The translations under genes and the position numbers were made by a program. Positions 8,346-17,457 of a DNA stretch of 64,000 nt are shown here, piece by piece. Position 1 is the stretch's first letter. Each line of letters begins with the position of its first letter. Under the pieces are notes generated by a model. That model had not been told where the DNA came from. It was given only the letters and a program-made list of their open reading frames with translations, and made no database searches. The stretch is from a bacterium (GTDB lineage: Bacteria > UBA10199 > 2-02-FULL-44-16 > JAAZCA01), in NCBI GenBank assembly GCA_021810905.1, contig JAJZQH010000006.1, positions 1 to 64,000 on the forward strand. Direction: 5' to 3'.

Positions 8346-8972
8346 ATGCCTCAGTATTACGATATTACGATCCCCATCACGGACAACATGATCGTCTATC
8401 CCGGCGACCGGCCGGTCTCGTTCAAGCGCACGCACACGATCGCGAAACACGGCTACAACGAAAGCGAGATTGAGTGCGGCACGCACGTCGGCACGCATAT
8501 CGACGCGCCTGTGCATTTCATCGAGGGAGGCGCCACGCTCGATGATTTTTCGTTTGAGCTGATGGTAGGTACGGCCGAGGTGATCGAGATCGACGCGCCG
8601 ATGATAGATCGCGCGGCGCTTGAAAAAGTGTCATCGAATGACTGGCGAGTCGTCTTCTTCAAGACGCGCAACCAGACGCTCTGGAAACTCGACAGGTTCT
8701 CCGAGGAGTACGTGAGCCTCACGCCGGATGCAGCGGAATTCCTCGTGGAAAAAGGTGCGCGGTTCGTGGGCATCGACGGCTGGAGCATCGAGAGTTTCGA
8801 CGCGGAACCAGACTATCCCGTTCACAAGATCCTGCTCGGCAACGGAGCGTTCATCATCGAAAGTTTATTTCTCAACAACGTGCGGCCCGGAACTTATCAA
8901 TATTATTGCCTCCCCCTCAAGCTGGCCAAGGCCGACGGTGGCCCCGTGAGGGTGATACTGGAACAGCTATGA
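8346..8972 (+). CDS. Cyclase-family (kynurenine-formamidase-like) metal hydrolase
   Basis: 208 aa, the usual length of the cyclase/KynB family (PF04199). The metal site is visible as GTHVGTHIDAPVHF near residue 42, and the GIDGWSIE block near 142 is also typical. The family hydrolyses N-formylkynurenine or related amides and cyclic compounds; the substrate here cannot be told. The start at 8346 (MPQYYDITIPI) matches family N-termini, whereas the open frame extends back to 8070 through the promoter region of the divergent gene. No good ribosome site is visible. The stop overlaps the sigma-factor start by four bases. Confidence 0.8.
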   Translation: MPQYYDITIPITDNMIVYPGDRPVSFKRTHTIAKHGYNESEIECGTHVGTHIDAPVHFIEGGATLDDFSFELMVGTAEVIEIDAPMIDRAALEKVSSNDWRVVFFKTRNQTLWKLDRFSEEYVSLTPDAAEFLVEKGARFVGIDGWSIESFDAEPDYPVHKILLGNGAFIIESLFLNNVRPGTYQYYCLPLKLAKADGGPVRVILEQL

Positions 8973-9928
8973 CCTCATCACCGCTTTTATCAGGCCTGAT
9001 GCCTGTCGCAAACTTCGAAACTCTTGGACTCGATATCGAGGACCCAGAAGCGCTGTCTGCATCAGACGGCAACGTTGTGGAAGACGACGATTGCCATCCC
9101 GCCGTCTCTCCCGATACGTTTGTCGCCGCTATAAATGACCCAACCATCATCAGGGAGATCTTTCGACAAATAGAGGCCGGCGACAATAACGCCGAATATG
9201 CAACGAGGTTGATCGTCGAACAATATGAACCTCTCGTGCGCAGCATCGCAAATGAATACAGAAAAAGCGGCCTTTCGTTGCTGGAACTGCGTCAGGAGGG
9301 GCGCTTAGGCATCATGGCTGCGATAGAGAAATTCGACCGAAGGCGAGGAAACAATTTTTCCGCATGCGCCTACTGGCGGATACGCGCAAAGATCAGCCGA
9401 TTCGTGAGAAATAATTCGAGGACGGTCAAGATTGCTGACTATGCAATAAGCGACGGCTTGAATCTCAATTCACTCAGGAAAAAGAAGAAAGCCGAGTCCG
9501 GAGTCGAACCGTCTATACAGGACCTCGCGGAACAAGCCGGAATACCCGTAAAGCGCGCCAAACGGTCACTTGATGCCTACAACGGAAGGACGAAATCAAT
9601 TGACGAGCGGCGCTTCAAGGACGGCGCTACCACCTGGCTCGATCGCAGGAGAGACAGGCGACCCACTCCCGAAGATGAGGTATCCGCGAAGATGACTGCA
9701 AGGCGGCTGCTTGCCTCCCTGAATCCTCAGCAAAGAAGGGTTGTAGAATTGTTGTTCGATCTGGATAACTCACGTCCCCCAAAAGAAATGAGCATTGAAG
9801 ATGTCGCAAAAGTGATGGGCCTTTCACCCTGCAGAATACAGGAGATCAGGCGTCAATCTATCAAAAGAATGCGAAAGATTGCCGCCAGACCAGCCGGGCC
9901 CACGATACCTAAAGATACGCATCCATAA
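8969..9928 (+). CDS. Group-3 sigma-70-family RNA polymerase sigma factor
   Basis: 319 aa. Region 2 is clear at about residues 90-165 (YEPLVRSIANEYRKSG, LELRQEGRLGIMAAIEKFD, FSACAYWRIRAKISRFVRNNSR), most like RpoH/RpoD-type group 3 factors rather than ECF factors. Region 3 follows near 185-215, and region 4 near 255-305 has the helix-turn-helix MSIEDVAKVMGLSPCRIQEIRR. The first 75 residues are acidic and unusual. It starts inside the cyclase stop codon (ATGA), so the two are coupled. It is the only sigma factor in the window and lies beside one of the genes with the shared promoter, which makes it a candidate reader of those promoters; this is not shown by the sequence. Confidence 0.88.
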   Translation: MTSSPLLSGLMPVANFETLGLDIEDPEALSASDGNVVEDDDCHPAVSPDTFVAAINDPTIIREIFRQIEAGDNNAEYATRLIVEQYEPLVRSIANEYRKSGLSLLELRQEGRLGIMAAIEKFDRRRGNNFSACAYWRIRAKISRFVRNNSRTVKIADYAISDGLNLNSLRKKKKAESGVEPSIQDLAEQAGIPVKRAKRSLDAYNGRTKSIDERRFKDGATTWLDRRRDRRPTPEDEVSAKMTARRLLASLNPQQRRVVELLFDLDNSRPPKEMSIEDVAKVMGLSPCRIQEIRRQSIKRMRKIAARPAGPTIPKDTHP

Positions 9929-10015
9929 GAGCTAGGAAAGAAACTCCGCATGAGGCAGTCCCCTGATCGGAACGCATTGTATGTTTTGTACGTTGCTGGC
10001 TTTTCTCGCGAATGT

Positions 10016-12322
10016 TTACTGCGGAATCGGCTTGAGCTTCACGATCACCGGATTGAATTCGTTGACCGATAGCGAGAGATTGAGATCCTGCGGCAGGAAG
10101 CCAGCCTTCTCGATGCGCAAGCGGTAGTTGCCGAGCGGCAGCTCGTGCAGTATGAGCGGCGTTGCCTGCGCAACGGGTTTGTCGTTCACGGTCACCTTGG
10201 CGCCCGTTGGATCGGAATAGACGTAGATCACGGAACGGAACGGCGAGATCTTCTGGAAGAGGTCGTTCGCCTCGCGCTTTACGTCTTCGTCCTTATTCTT
10301 GAGCATCACCTCAACGAGAAGCGGCAGGGCCTTGTCGATCTGCTGTTTTATCGCGTAGCAGTTCACCAGCCCCAGCATCGCGGGATATCGCTGTTCTTCG
10401 CCCTGCCTCGCGAGCTCAAAGTAGCTCATCGCGCGGTCCAGGTCGTTGATCTTGAAATAGCTCTGGCCAAGCAGGAGGTTCGCGAGGGCCGTCTCCGATG
10501 GGGCCGGGCTGGACGTGAGCGCCTGCGCCAGTTCGTTTATCGCCTCCTGATACATCTGCCTGTTCATGGCCTGTCTTGCATTGTTGATGTGCGCGCCGGC
10601 AACCGAGGTCTGAAGCGTCACGTTCGCTGCGAACGGCGTGTTGATGTCGACCTTGAGATCCTCGGCATGCTCGAAATAGCCCTCTTTCTGAAGCACGAGT
10701 TTGTGCTCGCCAAGCGGAAAATTTCCTTCATACGGAGTGAAGCCCACGGATTTTCCGTCTATGAAGACCTGGGCATTGGAGGGATCTGACCGAACCTTCA
10801 CCGGAAAGACCTTGAGATCCTCTTCCTTGACGTTGAGCGCGTAGGTCGGGCTGTCCTCCGCGATGTCGAACTCGCGCCTGAAGATGATATCCGATACGAA
10901 CGTCGGCGAGGTCTGCCCTAGCTGGCGCGCGCGCCGCAGTTCAAGGATGTAGTGACCGTACGGGATATAGATAGGCTTCTGCAGCACTATCTCCTTGAGC
11001 TTGGCCGTCTGCTCCGTGAACTTGTCGTACGAGAACTTTCCTTCGAGATAGAACTCCACGTCGCGCGGCAGCTCGTCGATCTTGAGCATGCCTATCGGGC
11101 CGCGGAAGAGTACCGGCACGACGGAAGTGCCGACGTCTGCCTTGAAATCCGCTTTCTGCGTGTACTGCTGGTTGATCTCTGGCATCGAGAATTGCGCCTC
11201 TGCCTGATATTGCTGACCAGGCACGAGTTCCACGTTCACCCTGAGGGGCGTGGTCCCGAGCTCCTTGCCCTGGAATGTAACCTTTGAGGGCATGGGGCTC
11301 GACGCGATGTCCAGGAATACCGGAATCGTCTGCGTGGCCGGGACTTGCGGGGGCGCTCCGGGAGCAGCTTGCTGCGGCGGCGCTTGAGGCGGCGCACCGG
11401 GCGCTGCCGCTGTTGGCGGCTGGCCGGCCGGAGGTTGCACAGGCGGCGCTGCAGCCTCGGGCGGCGGCACAGTCGGCGGAGTTACAGCCTCCGGTACCTG
11501 CGGGACTTGTGCCGCCTCCGTGCCGGCCTCCTGTGTTGCAGCGGCCACGCTCTTTGCAACGGCCTTTGCTGCGGCCTTGTGCTTTCCGAAGAATATGCGG
11601 TTGGCGAAATAGCCTGCGGTGATCAGGGCAACGAGTGCGAGCGCGGCTATCATGATGAGCGTACGCTTCTCGACCTTCTTCCTGGGCGGCCCCTCCAGAT
11701 CGAGCTCCTCCGCCTCACCGCCCTCAACCTCTTCATGTACTTCAGGAGGAACGGAGGTCTCGTCCTTTCCCATGCGCGCCGTCAGGCTGTCGGGCGGCGC
11801 GGATACGAAGACCGTCCTGTCCAGCATGGAAAGCTCCGGCGGGAGAGTGAGTTCTTCGTCGAGCGGAGTAGGCTGCAGAATCAGCCGCAGCTGGTAGATG
11901 CCGGTCTTGACAATATCCTTATGGCCGATGACCACGGAATCGGCGACCGGGTTTCCGTTGACCGTGGTCCCGTTCTTGCTGCCTAGGTCCTTGACCATCC
12001 ATCCCGATGGAGTCTTGCTCACCTCCGCGTGCTGGCGGGAGACGCTCTGGTCGTCGAGCCTGATCTCATTGCCCGGCGCCCGGCCGATGATATTGGCCCC
12101 GTCCTTCAAAGGAAAGCGGGCGCCGGTACGCGGACCTTCGAGTATTATGAAATATGGCGGCGGATACTGCGGCCTCTGCGGCGTGGAATCCTCCAGCTCG
12201 CCTTCGGCGCGGATGATCGTTTTTTCGGCGCTGTCGGGGATGGATGGCGCCGCTGGCCTGTCGGCCACGGCCTGTCCCGGCTTTTTGTTTTCCTGGTCGG
12301 CCATGCTCGGGTTGAATAACAT
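10016..12322 (-). CDS. FHA-transmembrane-PEGA-TPR protein
   Basis: 768 aa. An N-terminal FHA phosphothreonine-binding domain (residues 57-150: GRAPGNEIRLDDQSVSRQHAE, SKNGTTVNG) is followed by a charged segment, one membrane span (221-241), a Pro/Ala/Gln-rich linker (260-340), several PEGA-type beta domains (about 340-570), TPR-like helices (575-690) and a final PEGA domain. The FHA part would be cytoplasmic and the remainder periplasmic. An ATG six codons in (12304) is an alternative start. It is divergent from the three-gene TPR/FHA operon at 12399. FHA-TM-periplasm order is also that of the SctD ring protein of type III secretion, but the PEGA/TPR part is not typical of SctD. Confidence 0.85.
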   Translation of the reverse strand: MLFNPSMADQENKKPGQAVADRPAAPSIPDSAEKTIIRAEGELEDSTPQRPQYPPPYFIILEGPRTGARFPLKDGANIIGRAPGNEIRLDDQSVSRQHAEVSKTPSGWMVKDLGSKNGTTVNGNPVADSVVIGHKDIVKTGIYQLRLILQPTPLDEELTLPPELSMLDRTVFVSAPPDSLTARMGKDETSVPPEVHEEVEGGEAEELDLEGPPRKKVEKRTLIMIAALALVALITAGYFANRIFFGKHKAAAKAVAKSVAAATQEAGTEAAQVPQVPEAVTPPTVPPPEAAAPPVQPPAGQPPTAAAPGAPPQAPPQQAAPGAPPQVPATQTIPVFLDIASSPMPSKVTFQGKELGTTPLRVNVELVPGQQYQAEAQFSMPEINQQYTQKADFKADVGTSVVPVLFRGPIGMLKIDELPRDVEFYLEGKFSYDKFTEQTAKLKEIVLQKPIYIPYGHYILELRRARQLGQTSPTFVSDIIFRREFDIAEDSPTYALNVKEEDLKVFPVKVRSDPSNAQVFIDGKSVGFTPYEGNFPLGEHKLVLQKEGYFEHAEDLKVDINTPFAANVTLQTSVAGAHINNARQAMNRQMYQEAINELAQALTSSPAPSETALANLLLGQSYFKINDLDRAMSYFELARQGEEQRYPAMLGLVNCYAIKQQIDKALPLLVEVMLKNKDEDVKREANDLFQKISPFRSVIYVYSDPTGAKVTVNDKPVAQATPLILHELPLGNYRLRIEKAGFLPQDLNLSLSVNEFNPVIVKLKPIPQ

Positions 12323-12398
12323 AATAGATGACCTGCGTAAAGCGCCGTAAGGACATATGGCTTGATTTTATCGAGGGAAATCGCGATATTCTGCCGTC

Positions 12399-13514
12399 AT
12401 GAAGGGAACCTCGTCTCTCTACAGAAGATACGCACATAGTTTCTTCATCTTTTTTATGATCCAGGGCCTCGTCCTTGTATCCGCTTCAATAGCCACGGCC
12501 GCTGGATGCGTAAATTGGCCAAAGGCGATGGCGATCTCCGAGATCGCGCGGATGCCGGCGCAGGGCAAGGTCGTGCTCGTCCAGCCGTTCACCGATTTTG
12601 CAAAGGTGAGCGGCGATGAGTGGCTCGTGCCCGGGCTCAGGGATTACATAGCTGATCTCTTGAGGAGTTCGGACAGCCTGCGCGTGCTCGCTGGGCAATC
12701 CGCGGTGCACAGCGGTCAGGTCGGTCCGCCAGACTTCACGGTCAGCGGAACTTTCCAGCATATCGGCGACAAGATGCGCATCTTCATCAGACTGCAGGAC
12801 GCAAAGAGCGGGCAGCTGCTCGCCCAGCCGGACGCGGTATTCCCCTATCCGGAAAATCAGGAGTTCTTCTCCAAGACTGCGGAGGCGGTAAGGGCCGCGA
12901 TGAAGGTTATGAACGTGGAGCCCGATTCAACACGCTATGACGCGGTAAAAGACGCAACTACCTCCACCAGGGCGTACGAGAGCTTTGCAAAGGGCAGGCA
13001 GGCGCTCGAAACCTATAGCACGGATAAGGCCGACGTGGCCTCCCTGCTCTTCACCGATACAAAACGCATAGACTACAAATCCCCGCTGGGCTACGAAGGG
13101 CTTATCGCGCTATACTCTTTTCTCGCACTCGATAAAAAGGAACGAGGCGGCAACTATTCGAGCGAGCTGCAGAAGGCAGAGGCGGAGCTCGTGCAGATGC
13201 AGAAGCTCACAAAACCGGGCAGCCTCGTCTTTGCCTACACGCCCAAGAAGGCGGTCAAGAAGATCGAATTCAAGGCAAAGCTCGACAATCGTTTTCTCGC
13301 GGGCGAGGCGGCATACGCTGAAGGGCTGGCCGTTGCACAGGGCGGCGATTTCAAGGCGGCGGTAATCGCGCTGCGCAAGGCCGTCCAACTTGTACCTGAG
13401 GATGCGCTGGCGTGGTATAATCTTTCGCGCATTGAATCCCAGCTCGGCAATGCGCAGCAGTCGCAGGAAGCGCGGCAGAAGGCTTATGAACTCAATCCGT
13501 GCATAGAGAAATGA
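12399..13514 (+). CDS. Exported TPR protein with TolB/FlgO-like N-terminal domain
   Basis: 371 aa. A signal peptide (hydrophobic residues 13-35) is followed by a domain (about 45-175) with strand-helix pattern VVLVQPFTDFAKVSGDEWLVPGLRDYIADLLRS and FTVSGTFQHIGDKMRIFIRLQDAKSG. This resembles the lipoprotein/TolB-N class that detects OM-linked oligomers (FlgO/CsgG-like). The C-terminus carries TPR units (300-365, ending AWYNLSRIESQLGNAQQSQEARQKAYEL). The stop overlaps the next start (ATGA). It is first in a three-gene operon with a TPR and an FHA protein. Periplasmic scaffolding is inferred. Confidence 0.78.
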   Translation: MKGTSSLYRRYAHSFFIFFMIQGLVLVSASIATAAGCVNWPKAMAISEIARMPAQGKVVLVQPFTDFAKVSGDEWLVPGLRDYIADLLRSSDSLRVLAGQSAVHSGQVGPPDFTVSGTFQHIGDKMRIFIRLQDAKSGQLLAQPDAVFPYPENQEFFSKTAEAVRAAMKVMNVEPDSTRYDAVKDATTSTRAYESFAKGRQALETYSTDKADVASLLFTDTKRIDYKSPLGYEGLIALYSFLALDKKERGGNYSSELQKAEAELVQMQKLTKPGSLVFAYTPKKAVKKIEFKAKLDNRFLAGEAAYAEGLAVAQGGDFKAAVIALRKAVQLVPEDALAWYNLSRIESQLGNAQQSQEARQKAYELNPCIEK

Positions 13515-14722
13515 ATATGAATAAAAACCGTCTATTACTCGTAACGCTCATCGCGCTCTTCGTGCTTCCGTCATTCGCGCACGCGAAGAAGAAGATCACG
13601 ATGCCAACCGCGCGCGCGGTCTATCACAACAACCAGGGCGTCAGCTTTCTCAACAAGGGCGACGTAGACAGGGCGGAGACCGAGTTCAAGACGGCCATAG
13701 AGCTTTCGCCGGAATACGTTGAGGCCTACAACAACCTGGGAATCATCTACCGCAAGCAGGGCAAGAACGAGCTGGCCATCGCGCAGTTTCAGAAGGCGAT
13801 AGACCTCGACAAGGATTACGCCGCGGCCTACAGCCACATGGGCGCAGTCTATCTTGCGATGGGGCGCGTCGACGACGCCATCAAGATCATGAAGAAGGGT
13901 CTGAAGAAGGACAGCACCATAGCGGATCTGCACTACAACATGGGGCTCGCTTATATCCAGAAGAACAAGGAGAGCAACGACAAGAGCTACGTCCCGCTCG
14001 CCGAGCAGGAGCTCGTGCGCGCCACGGAACTCGACCCAAACCTCACGCATGCGCATGAGCTGCTCGCAAAAATCTATCAGGAGACCGGCGAATTCGAGCG
14101 CGCGACCATACGCCAGAGGCTGGCGCTGGCGGACAAGCCGCAGTCGGTCGAAGAGTGGGTGAGGATGGGAGAACTCTCGCTGGAAAAGAACGAACCGCAA
14201 AAGGCGCTCAACGCATTTCAGAAGGCCATCGAAATCAACCCGGATTCATCGGCCGCGCACATGGCGCTCGGCATATATTACATAAGCCAGGGCGATACGC
14301 AGCCCGCGATCACCGAACTCAAGAGCGTGATCGCGCTCGAACCGAACAACGAACTCGCGTGGTTCAAGCTGGGCACGGTATACCTCACGAGCGGCAACTT
14401 CGCCGAGGCTGTGAAGGCTCTCTCCAAAGCCAAGGAGATCAATCCGAACTTCGGCGACGCCTCTTTCAATCTGGGTTTGACTTATCTCAAGCAGGGTCAG
14501 CGGGCTTCCGCGCAGAAGGAATGGGAATACACGACGACCGTGGATCCGAAAAACGCGCGCGCGCTTTACAATCTCGCGAATCTCTACAGGCAGGACGGTC
14601 GCACGGAGGAATCGGTGCAGCTCTACTGCCGCTTCGTTGCCGCGGCGCAGAACTCCTTCCCTGCCGAGGCGGCGACCGCAACGCAGATAATCAATACGAG
14701 TGACGTCAAATGCCGGAACTGA
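13511..14722 (+). CDS. Exported TPR-repeat protein
   Basis: 403 aa. A signal peptide (MNMNKNRLLLVTLIALFVLPSFAHA) is followed by about ten tandem TPR units from residue 40 to 385, for example VEAYNNLGIIYRKQGKNELA and AAAYSHMGAVYLAMGRVDDA. Such arrays act as protein-binding scaffolds. The ATG at 13511 overlaps the stop of the preceding gene; an in-frame upstream start at 13499 is less likely. The 3' end overlaps the following FHA gene by 13 bases. Exact partners are unknown. Confidence 0.85.
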   Translation: MNMNKNRLLLVTLIALFVLPSFAHAKKKITMPTARAVYHNNQGVSFLNKGDVDRAETEFKTAIELSPEYVEAYNNLGIIYRKQGKNELAIAQFQKAIDLDKDYAAAYSHMGAVYLAMGRVDDAIKIMKKGLKKDSTIADLHYNMGLAYIQKNKESNDKSYVPLAEQELVRATELDPNLTHAHELLAKIYQETGEFERATIRQRLALADKPQSVEEWVRMGELSLEKNEPQKALNAFQKAIEINPDSSAAHMALGIYYISQGDTQPAITELKSVIALEPNNELAWFKLGTVYLTSGNFAEAVKALSKAKEINPNFGDASFNLGLTYLKQGQRASAQKEWEYTTTVDPKNARALYNLANLYRQDGRTEESVQLYCRFVAAAQNSFPAEAATATQIINTSDVKCRN

Positions 14723-15753
14723 TCATACAGGAACGAGGACGCGCCGAATCCTTCGTGCACACCTGCGCGGAGGAGGTGATTTCGATCGGCCGCCAGGATT
14801 CCAGCACGATCCAGCTCAGGAGCAAGGGCGTCTCCCGCGAGCACGCGAAGATCTTAAGCGAAGGCGAGAATTCTTTTATCGTCGATCTTAAGAGCGGCAA
14901 CGGCACCTTCCTCAACGGCATGAGGTTGAATCCTGACGAGAAGAACCTGCTTCGCCCCGGCGATTTGATCACCATCGACACCTACGACATACGCTTTCAT
15001 ACTGGAGGCGTGGATCACGCAAGCATTGTCCAGGAAGAGATCACCGACAGCGACATACTCGAAGTGAAGCTGCTCAAGAAGGTGCTCACCGCTCTGGACA
15101 AGGAAACCGTGCCTTCGCTGGAAGTGCTCAACGGCTCAGCCGAGGGAAAGAAGCTCTTTCTCACCGACGAGATGGCCGAGTTCGTGATCGGCCGCGACCC
15201 TGATTGCAGCTTCCCCATAAACGAATACGTGATATCGAGGCGCCACGCGCAGATCATCAAGCGCTGGGGCGGCATCGCGATACGTGACCTCGAAAGCAAG
15301 AACGGCTCGTTCGTGAACAACCGCCGCGTGGTCGAGGAATACCTGCACGACGGCGACCGGATCGCGCTCGGCACGATCGTCTGCCTCTTCCGCAACCCTC
15401 AGGAGATCAACCTCGCTCATCTGGAGGACATCACGCCCAAGGCGCGGCCCGCGCCCGTGGTGCCGCAGGAAATCCCCGGCCTTGAGGAAGAACCTGCGCC
15501 ACCCGCGCAAGAAACGATGGAGGGCGAAGGTGCGGAAGGCGCATTCGAGGAATCAACGGGCGAACCTGGCGAAGAGGGCGCGCTCGATCAGTGGGAACAG
15601 GTTGAACAAGCCATGCCTCAGATTTATCCCACCCCGCAGCCGCACATCGAGGCGATTAAAAGGCTCACGCCGATAGAGATCGGAATGATAGGCCTCGGCG
15701 GCCTGGTGCTCATCTTCGCGCTGATCACGATCTTGAACCTGCTGACGTCGTGA
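14710..15753 (+). CDS. Double-FHA protein with C-terminal membrane anchor
   Basis: 347 aa. The first FHA domain covers residues 1-95 (ISIGRQDSSTIQLRSKGVSREHA, LKSGNGTFLNG) and the second about 135-235 (FVIGRDPDCSFPINEYVISRRHAQI, ESKNGSFVNNRR). Both keep the GR...SRxHA...NG residues needed for phosphothreonine binding. An acidic, proline-rich segment (245-310) leads to a single membrane span near the C-terminus (325-345), so it should be tail-anchored facing the cytoplasm. Last gene of the operon from 12399. A PP2C phosphatase occurs at 27031-27843, consistent with Ser/Thr phospho-signalling, though no kinase is in the window. Confidence 0.85.
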   Translation: MPELIIQERGRAESFVHTCAEEVISIGRQDSSTIQLRSKGVSREHAKILSEGENSFIVDLKSGNGTFLNGMRLNPDEKNLLRPGDLITIDTYDIRFHTGGVDHASIVQEEITDSDILEVKLLKKVLTALDKETVPSLEVLNGSAEGKKLFLTDEMAEFVIGRDPDCSFPINEYVISRRHAQIIKRWGGIAIRDLESKNGSFVNNRRVVEEYLHDGDRIALGTIVCLFRNPQEINLAHLEDITPKARPAPVVPQEIPGLEEEPAPPAQETMEGEGAEGAFEESTGEPGEEGALDQWEQVEQAMPQIYPTPQPHIEAIKRLTPIEIGMIGLGGLVLIFALITILNLLTS

Positions 15754-15789
15754 GGGTAAAAAGGTGCCAGGCGCGGGTGCTATGCCGCA

Positions 15790-16086
15790 TCATCGATATT
15801 GGTCCTGAGGCGGACTGATGCGGGCGAGCGTATCGGCCGCCGCGAAAACCTGCGCAGGGACATTGAACGAGCCGCTGCGATTGAGATCCGCGACCAATTT
15901 GCGATCCTGTTGCGCGAGGACCTCGTCAAGCGAGGGAGTGAACTCCGATAGAGCGGATGCGTAGGCCTCGGGGACATCCGCCTCAGGGTATGCTGTTAAG
16001 GCCTCGGCGATATCTTCTACGGGATCCGATGAAGTATCAAACGATCCAGGAGCATACGGCACAAACGATGTCATCACATCGTACAT
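15790..16086 (-). CDS. Small orphan protein with sigma-28-like promoter
   Basis: 98 aa, no recognised family, no signal peptide. The N-terminus (MYDVMTSFVPYAPGSFDTSSD) is rich in Ser, Pro and aromatic residues and the rest is helical and acidic. GGAGAT lies about 8 bases before the ATG. A variant promoter site of the shared family is centred 60 bp upstream. That a clear promoter and ribosome site both point at this short frame is the main support for it being real. It follows the 389-aa orphan gene on the same strand. Confidence 0.55.
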   Translation of the reverse strand: MYDVMTSFVPYAPGSFDTSSDPVEDIAEALTAYPEADVPEAYASALSEFTPSLDEVLAQQDRKLVADLNRSGSFNVPAQVFAAADTLARISPPQDQYR

Positions 16087-16134
16087 GACAAATCTCCAGT
16101 TAAGCGCTCTCTCTTGTCATCTCATTCCAACACG

Positions 16135-16161
16135 TTATCGTATCAGCGCAAAAAAATTTTC
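16135..16161 (-). promoter_or_regulatory. Sigma-28-like promoter (variant site)
   Basis: In gene orientation: GAAAATTT, 13 bases, CGATAA. The -10 box is perfect, the spacing is exact and the -35 box matches the family consensus at six of eight positions. It lies about 50 bp upstream of the 98-aa gene at 15790-16086, just after the stop of the upstream orphan gene. Confidence 0.5.
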
Positions 16162-16166
16162 TCCTC

Positions 16167-17336
16167 TCACGACCTTCCGCCTGGGAATGCGCGGAGCTGT
16201 CCGCGCCTTGCGGTTTCAGCGTCTGCTTCCACCGGCGCCTCCTCCGAAGCGGCATCGGCGGCAACGCGGGCCTTCTCCACCTTCGGCGCCCTCACGCGGC
16301 GCTCCCATGCTGCGGCTTCGAGCCGCGGGGTCCTGGCATAGAGGAGGTGTCTGATATCGCTCTCAAGATCCTCAAGGGCATCCTTATCTCGAGATACCGT
16401 TTCCACAGCTTCTGCATGGGATTTCGAAACGGATTGTATCTGGCTTGAGATGATACAATAGATCTGGCCGATCACAGCGCCTGCTAGCGCCCCAGCGGCG
16501 ACGTCGAATAAAAAGGGGCCGACATGGTTCAAGTCCGGCGAGTCCCGATCAATATATACCATTCCACACATGAAAAAGAAGCCCCCAACGACGGCGCCTA
16601 TACCAAGCGAATACTGCCCGACAAGGTTTTTAAATGAGTTCTTTTTGGAGGCCTCGATGAAGCCATCGGCCGCGCCGATACACCCTCCGATGACCAAGGC
16701 CCATACAGGAACGCCAGCCATATCACCGTTCATCGCCGCGTAGAGAGCGCCGACGACGACCCCGAGGAGTGCGCCGATGCTGGAGGCGCCCTGTTTCGAG
16801 GGTGCAACCGTCCCGACTGCATCTCGAGTATCGACCTCTTCCTTCACGGAGTTTTGCCACAATTTTCTCCCGGCGTTCTTCTCCCTCATGATTCCGACCA
16901 GCTCCAGCGCCACCTGCGCGTCCAGCACCCCCATGCGCACGGCCCCCAGGATCTGTCTCTCGCTGACGCCGGCTGCGCTGAGCTCTTCGGTATATTCCCT
17001 TGAACTCCGTTGAATACGCTCCGCGAGCTTTTGATAGCCGTACGAGAGCGGGCCTCGATAGACCATCTGGTTGCGGCCGATGAATTCGGCCCACTGTACG
17101 CGATCGAATCGGGAAGGGGTATCATTCTCACTTTGCACGACCTCGACGCCGGCGTACGGCGCAACCGCGGCAGGATCCTGATCAGCCGCGCCCTGAAGCC
17201 GCGTGAATGCGTCGACCTGCTCCTCGCCCATCCCCTCTTCCGGGCACGAGACCAGCGTCGTGATCGCGTCCGTGGCCTCGCCGAGCGTCATGCTGGCCGG
17301 CAGCAATCCTGATTCAATGGCGAGCGGTGAGTACAT
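16167..17336 (-). CDS. Orphan membrane protein with glycine-rich spans
   Basis: 389 aa from the ATG at 17336, chosen because AGGAGG lies six bases upstream; the open frame extends nine codons further without support. The N-terminal half is soluble and acidic. The middle (about 185-305) has four hydrophobic segments rich in Gly and Ala (for example SIGALLGVVVGALYAAM, WALVIGGCIGAADGF, LGIGAVVGGFFFMCGMVYI, GALAGAVIGQIYCII), and the tail is a coiled-coil-like, Ala/Glu-rich region. There is no signal peptide. Gly-rich paired hydrophobic segments of this kind also occur in type III translocators and inclusion-type effectors, so this is a candidate effector or translocon-like protein by inference. 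It carries a consensus copy of the shared promoter. Confidence 0.7.
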   Translation of the reverse strand: MYSPLAIESGLLPASMTLGEATDAITTLVSCPEEGMGEEQVDAFTRLQGAADQDPAAVAPYAGVEVVQSENDTPSRFDRVQWAEFIGRNQMVYRGPLSYGYQKLAERIQRSSREYTEELSAAGVSERQILGAVRMGVLDAQVALELVGIMREKNAGRKLWQNSVKEEVDTRDAVGTVAPSKQGASSIGALLGVVVGALYAAMNGDMAGVPVWALVIGGCIGAADGFIEASKKNSFKNLVGQYSLGIGAVVGGFFFMCGMVYIDRDSPDLNHVGPFLFDVAAGALAGAVIGQIYCIISSQIQSVSKSHAEAVETVSRDKDALEDLESDIRHLLYARTPRLEAAAWERRVRAPKVEKARVAADAASEEAPVEADAETARRGQLRAFPGGRS

Positions 17337-17384
17337 GGCAAGCCTCCTGTAATATTTTCTCACTTGTCTGCTATCGCTCCCTTG

Positions 17385-17411
17385 TTATCGCAAAAAAACG
17401 TGAAAAGTTGC
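17385..17411 (-). promoter_or_regulatory. Sigma-28-like promoter (consensus site)
   Basis: In gene orientation: GCAACTTT, 13 bases, CGATAA, the full family consensus. It lies about 50 bp upstream of the orphan membrane-protein gene ending at 17336. Confidence 0.7.
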
Positions 17412-17457
17412 GCGGTTTTTCCGCTGTCGGAGGGATTTATGGCTTGAGGCTTGGAAA

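Noticed and set aside
14393-14405. GCAACTTC inside the TPR gene (and a similar match in the pyrophosphatase gene near 46630)
   Set aside because: Inside coding sequence with no -10 box at the required spacing.
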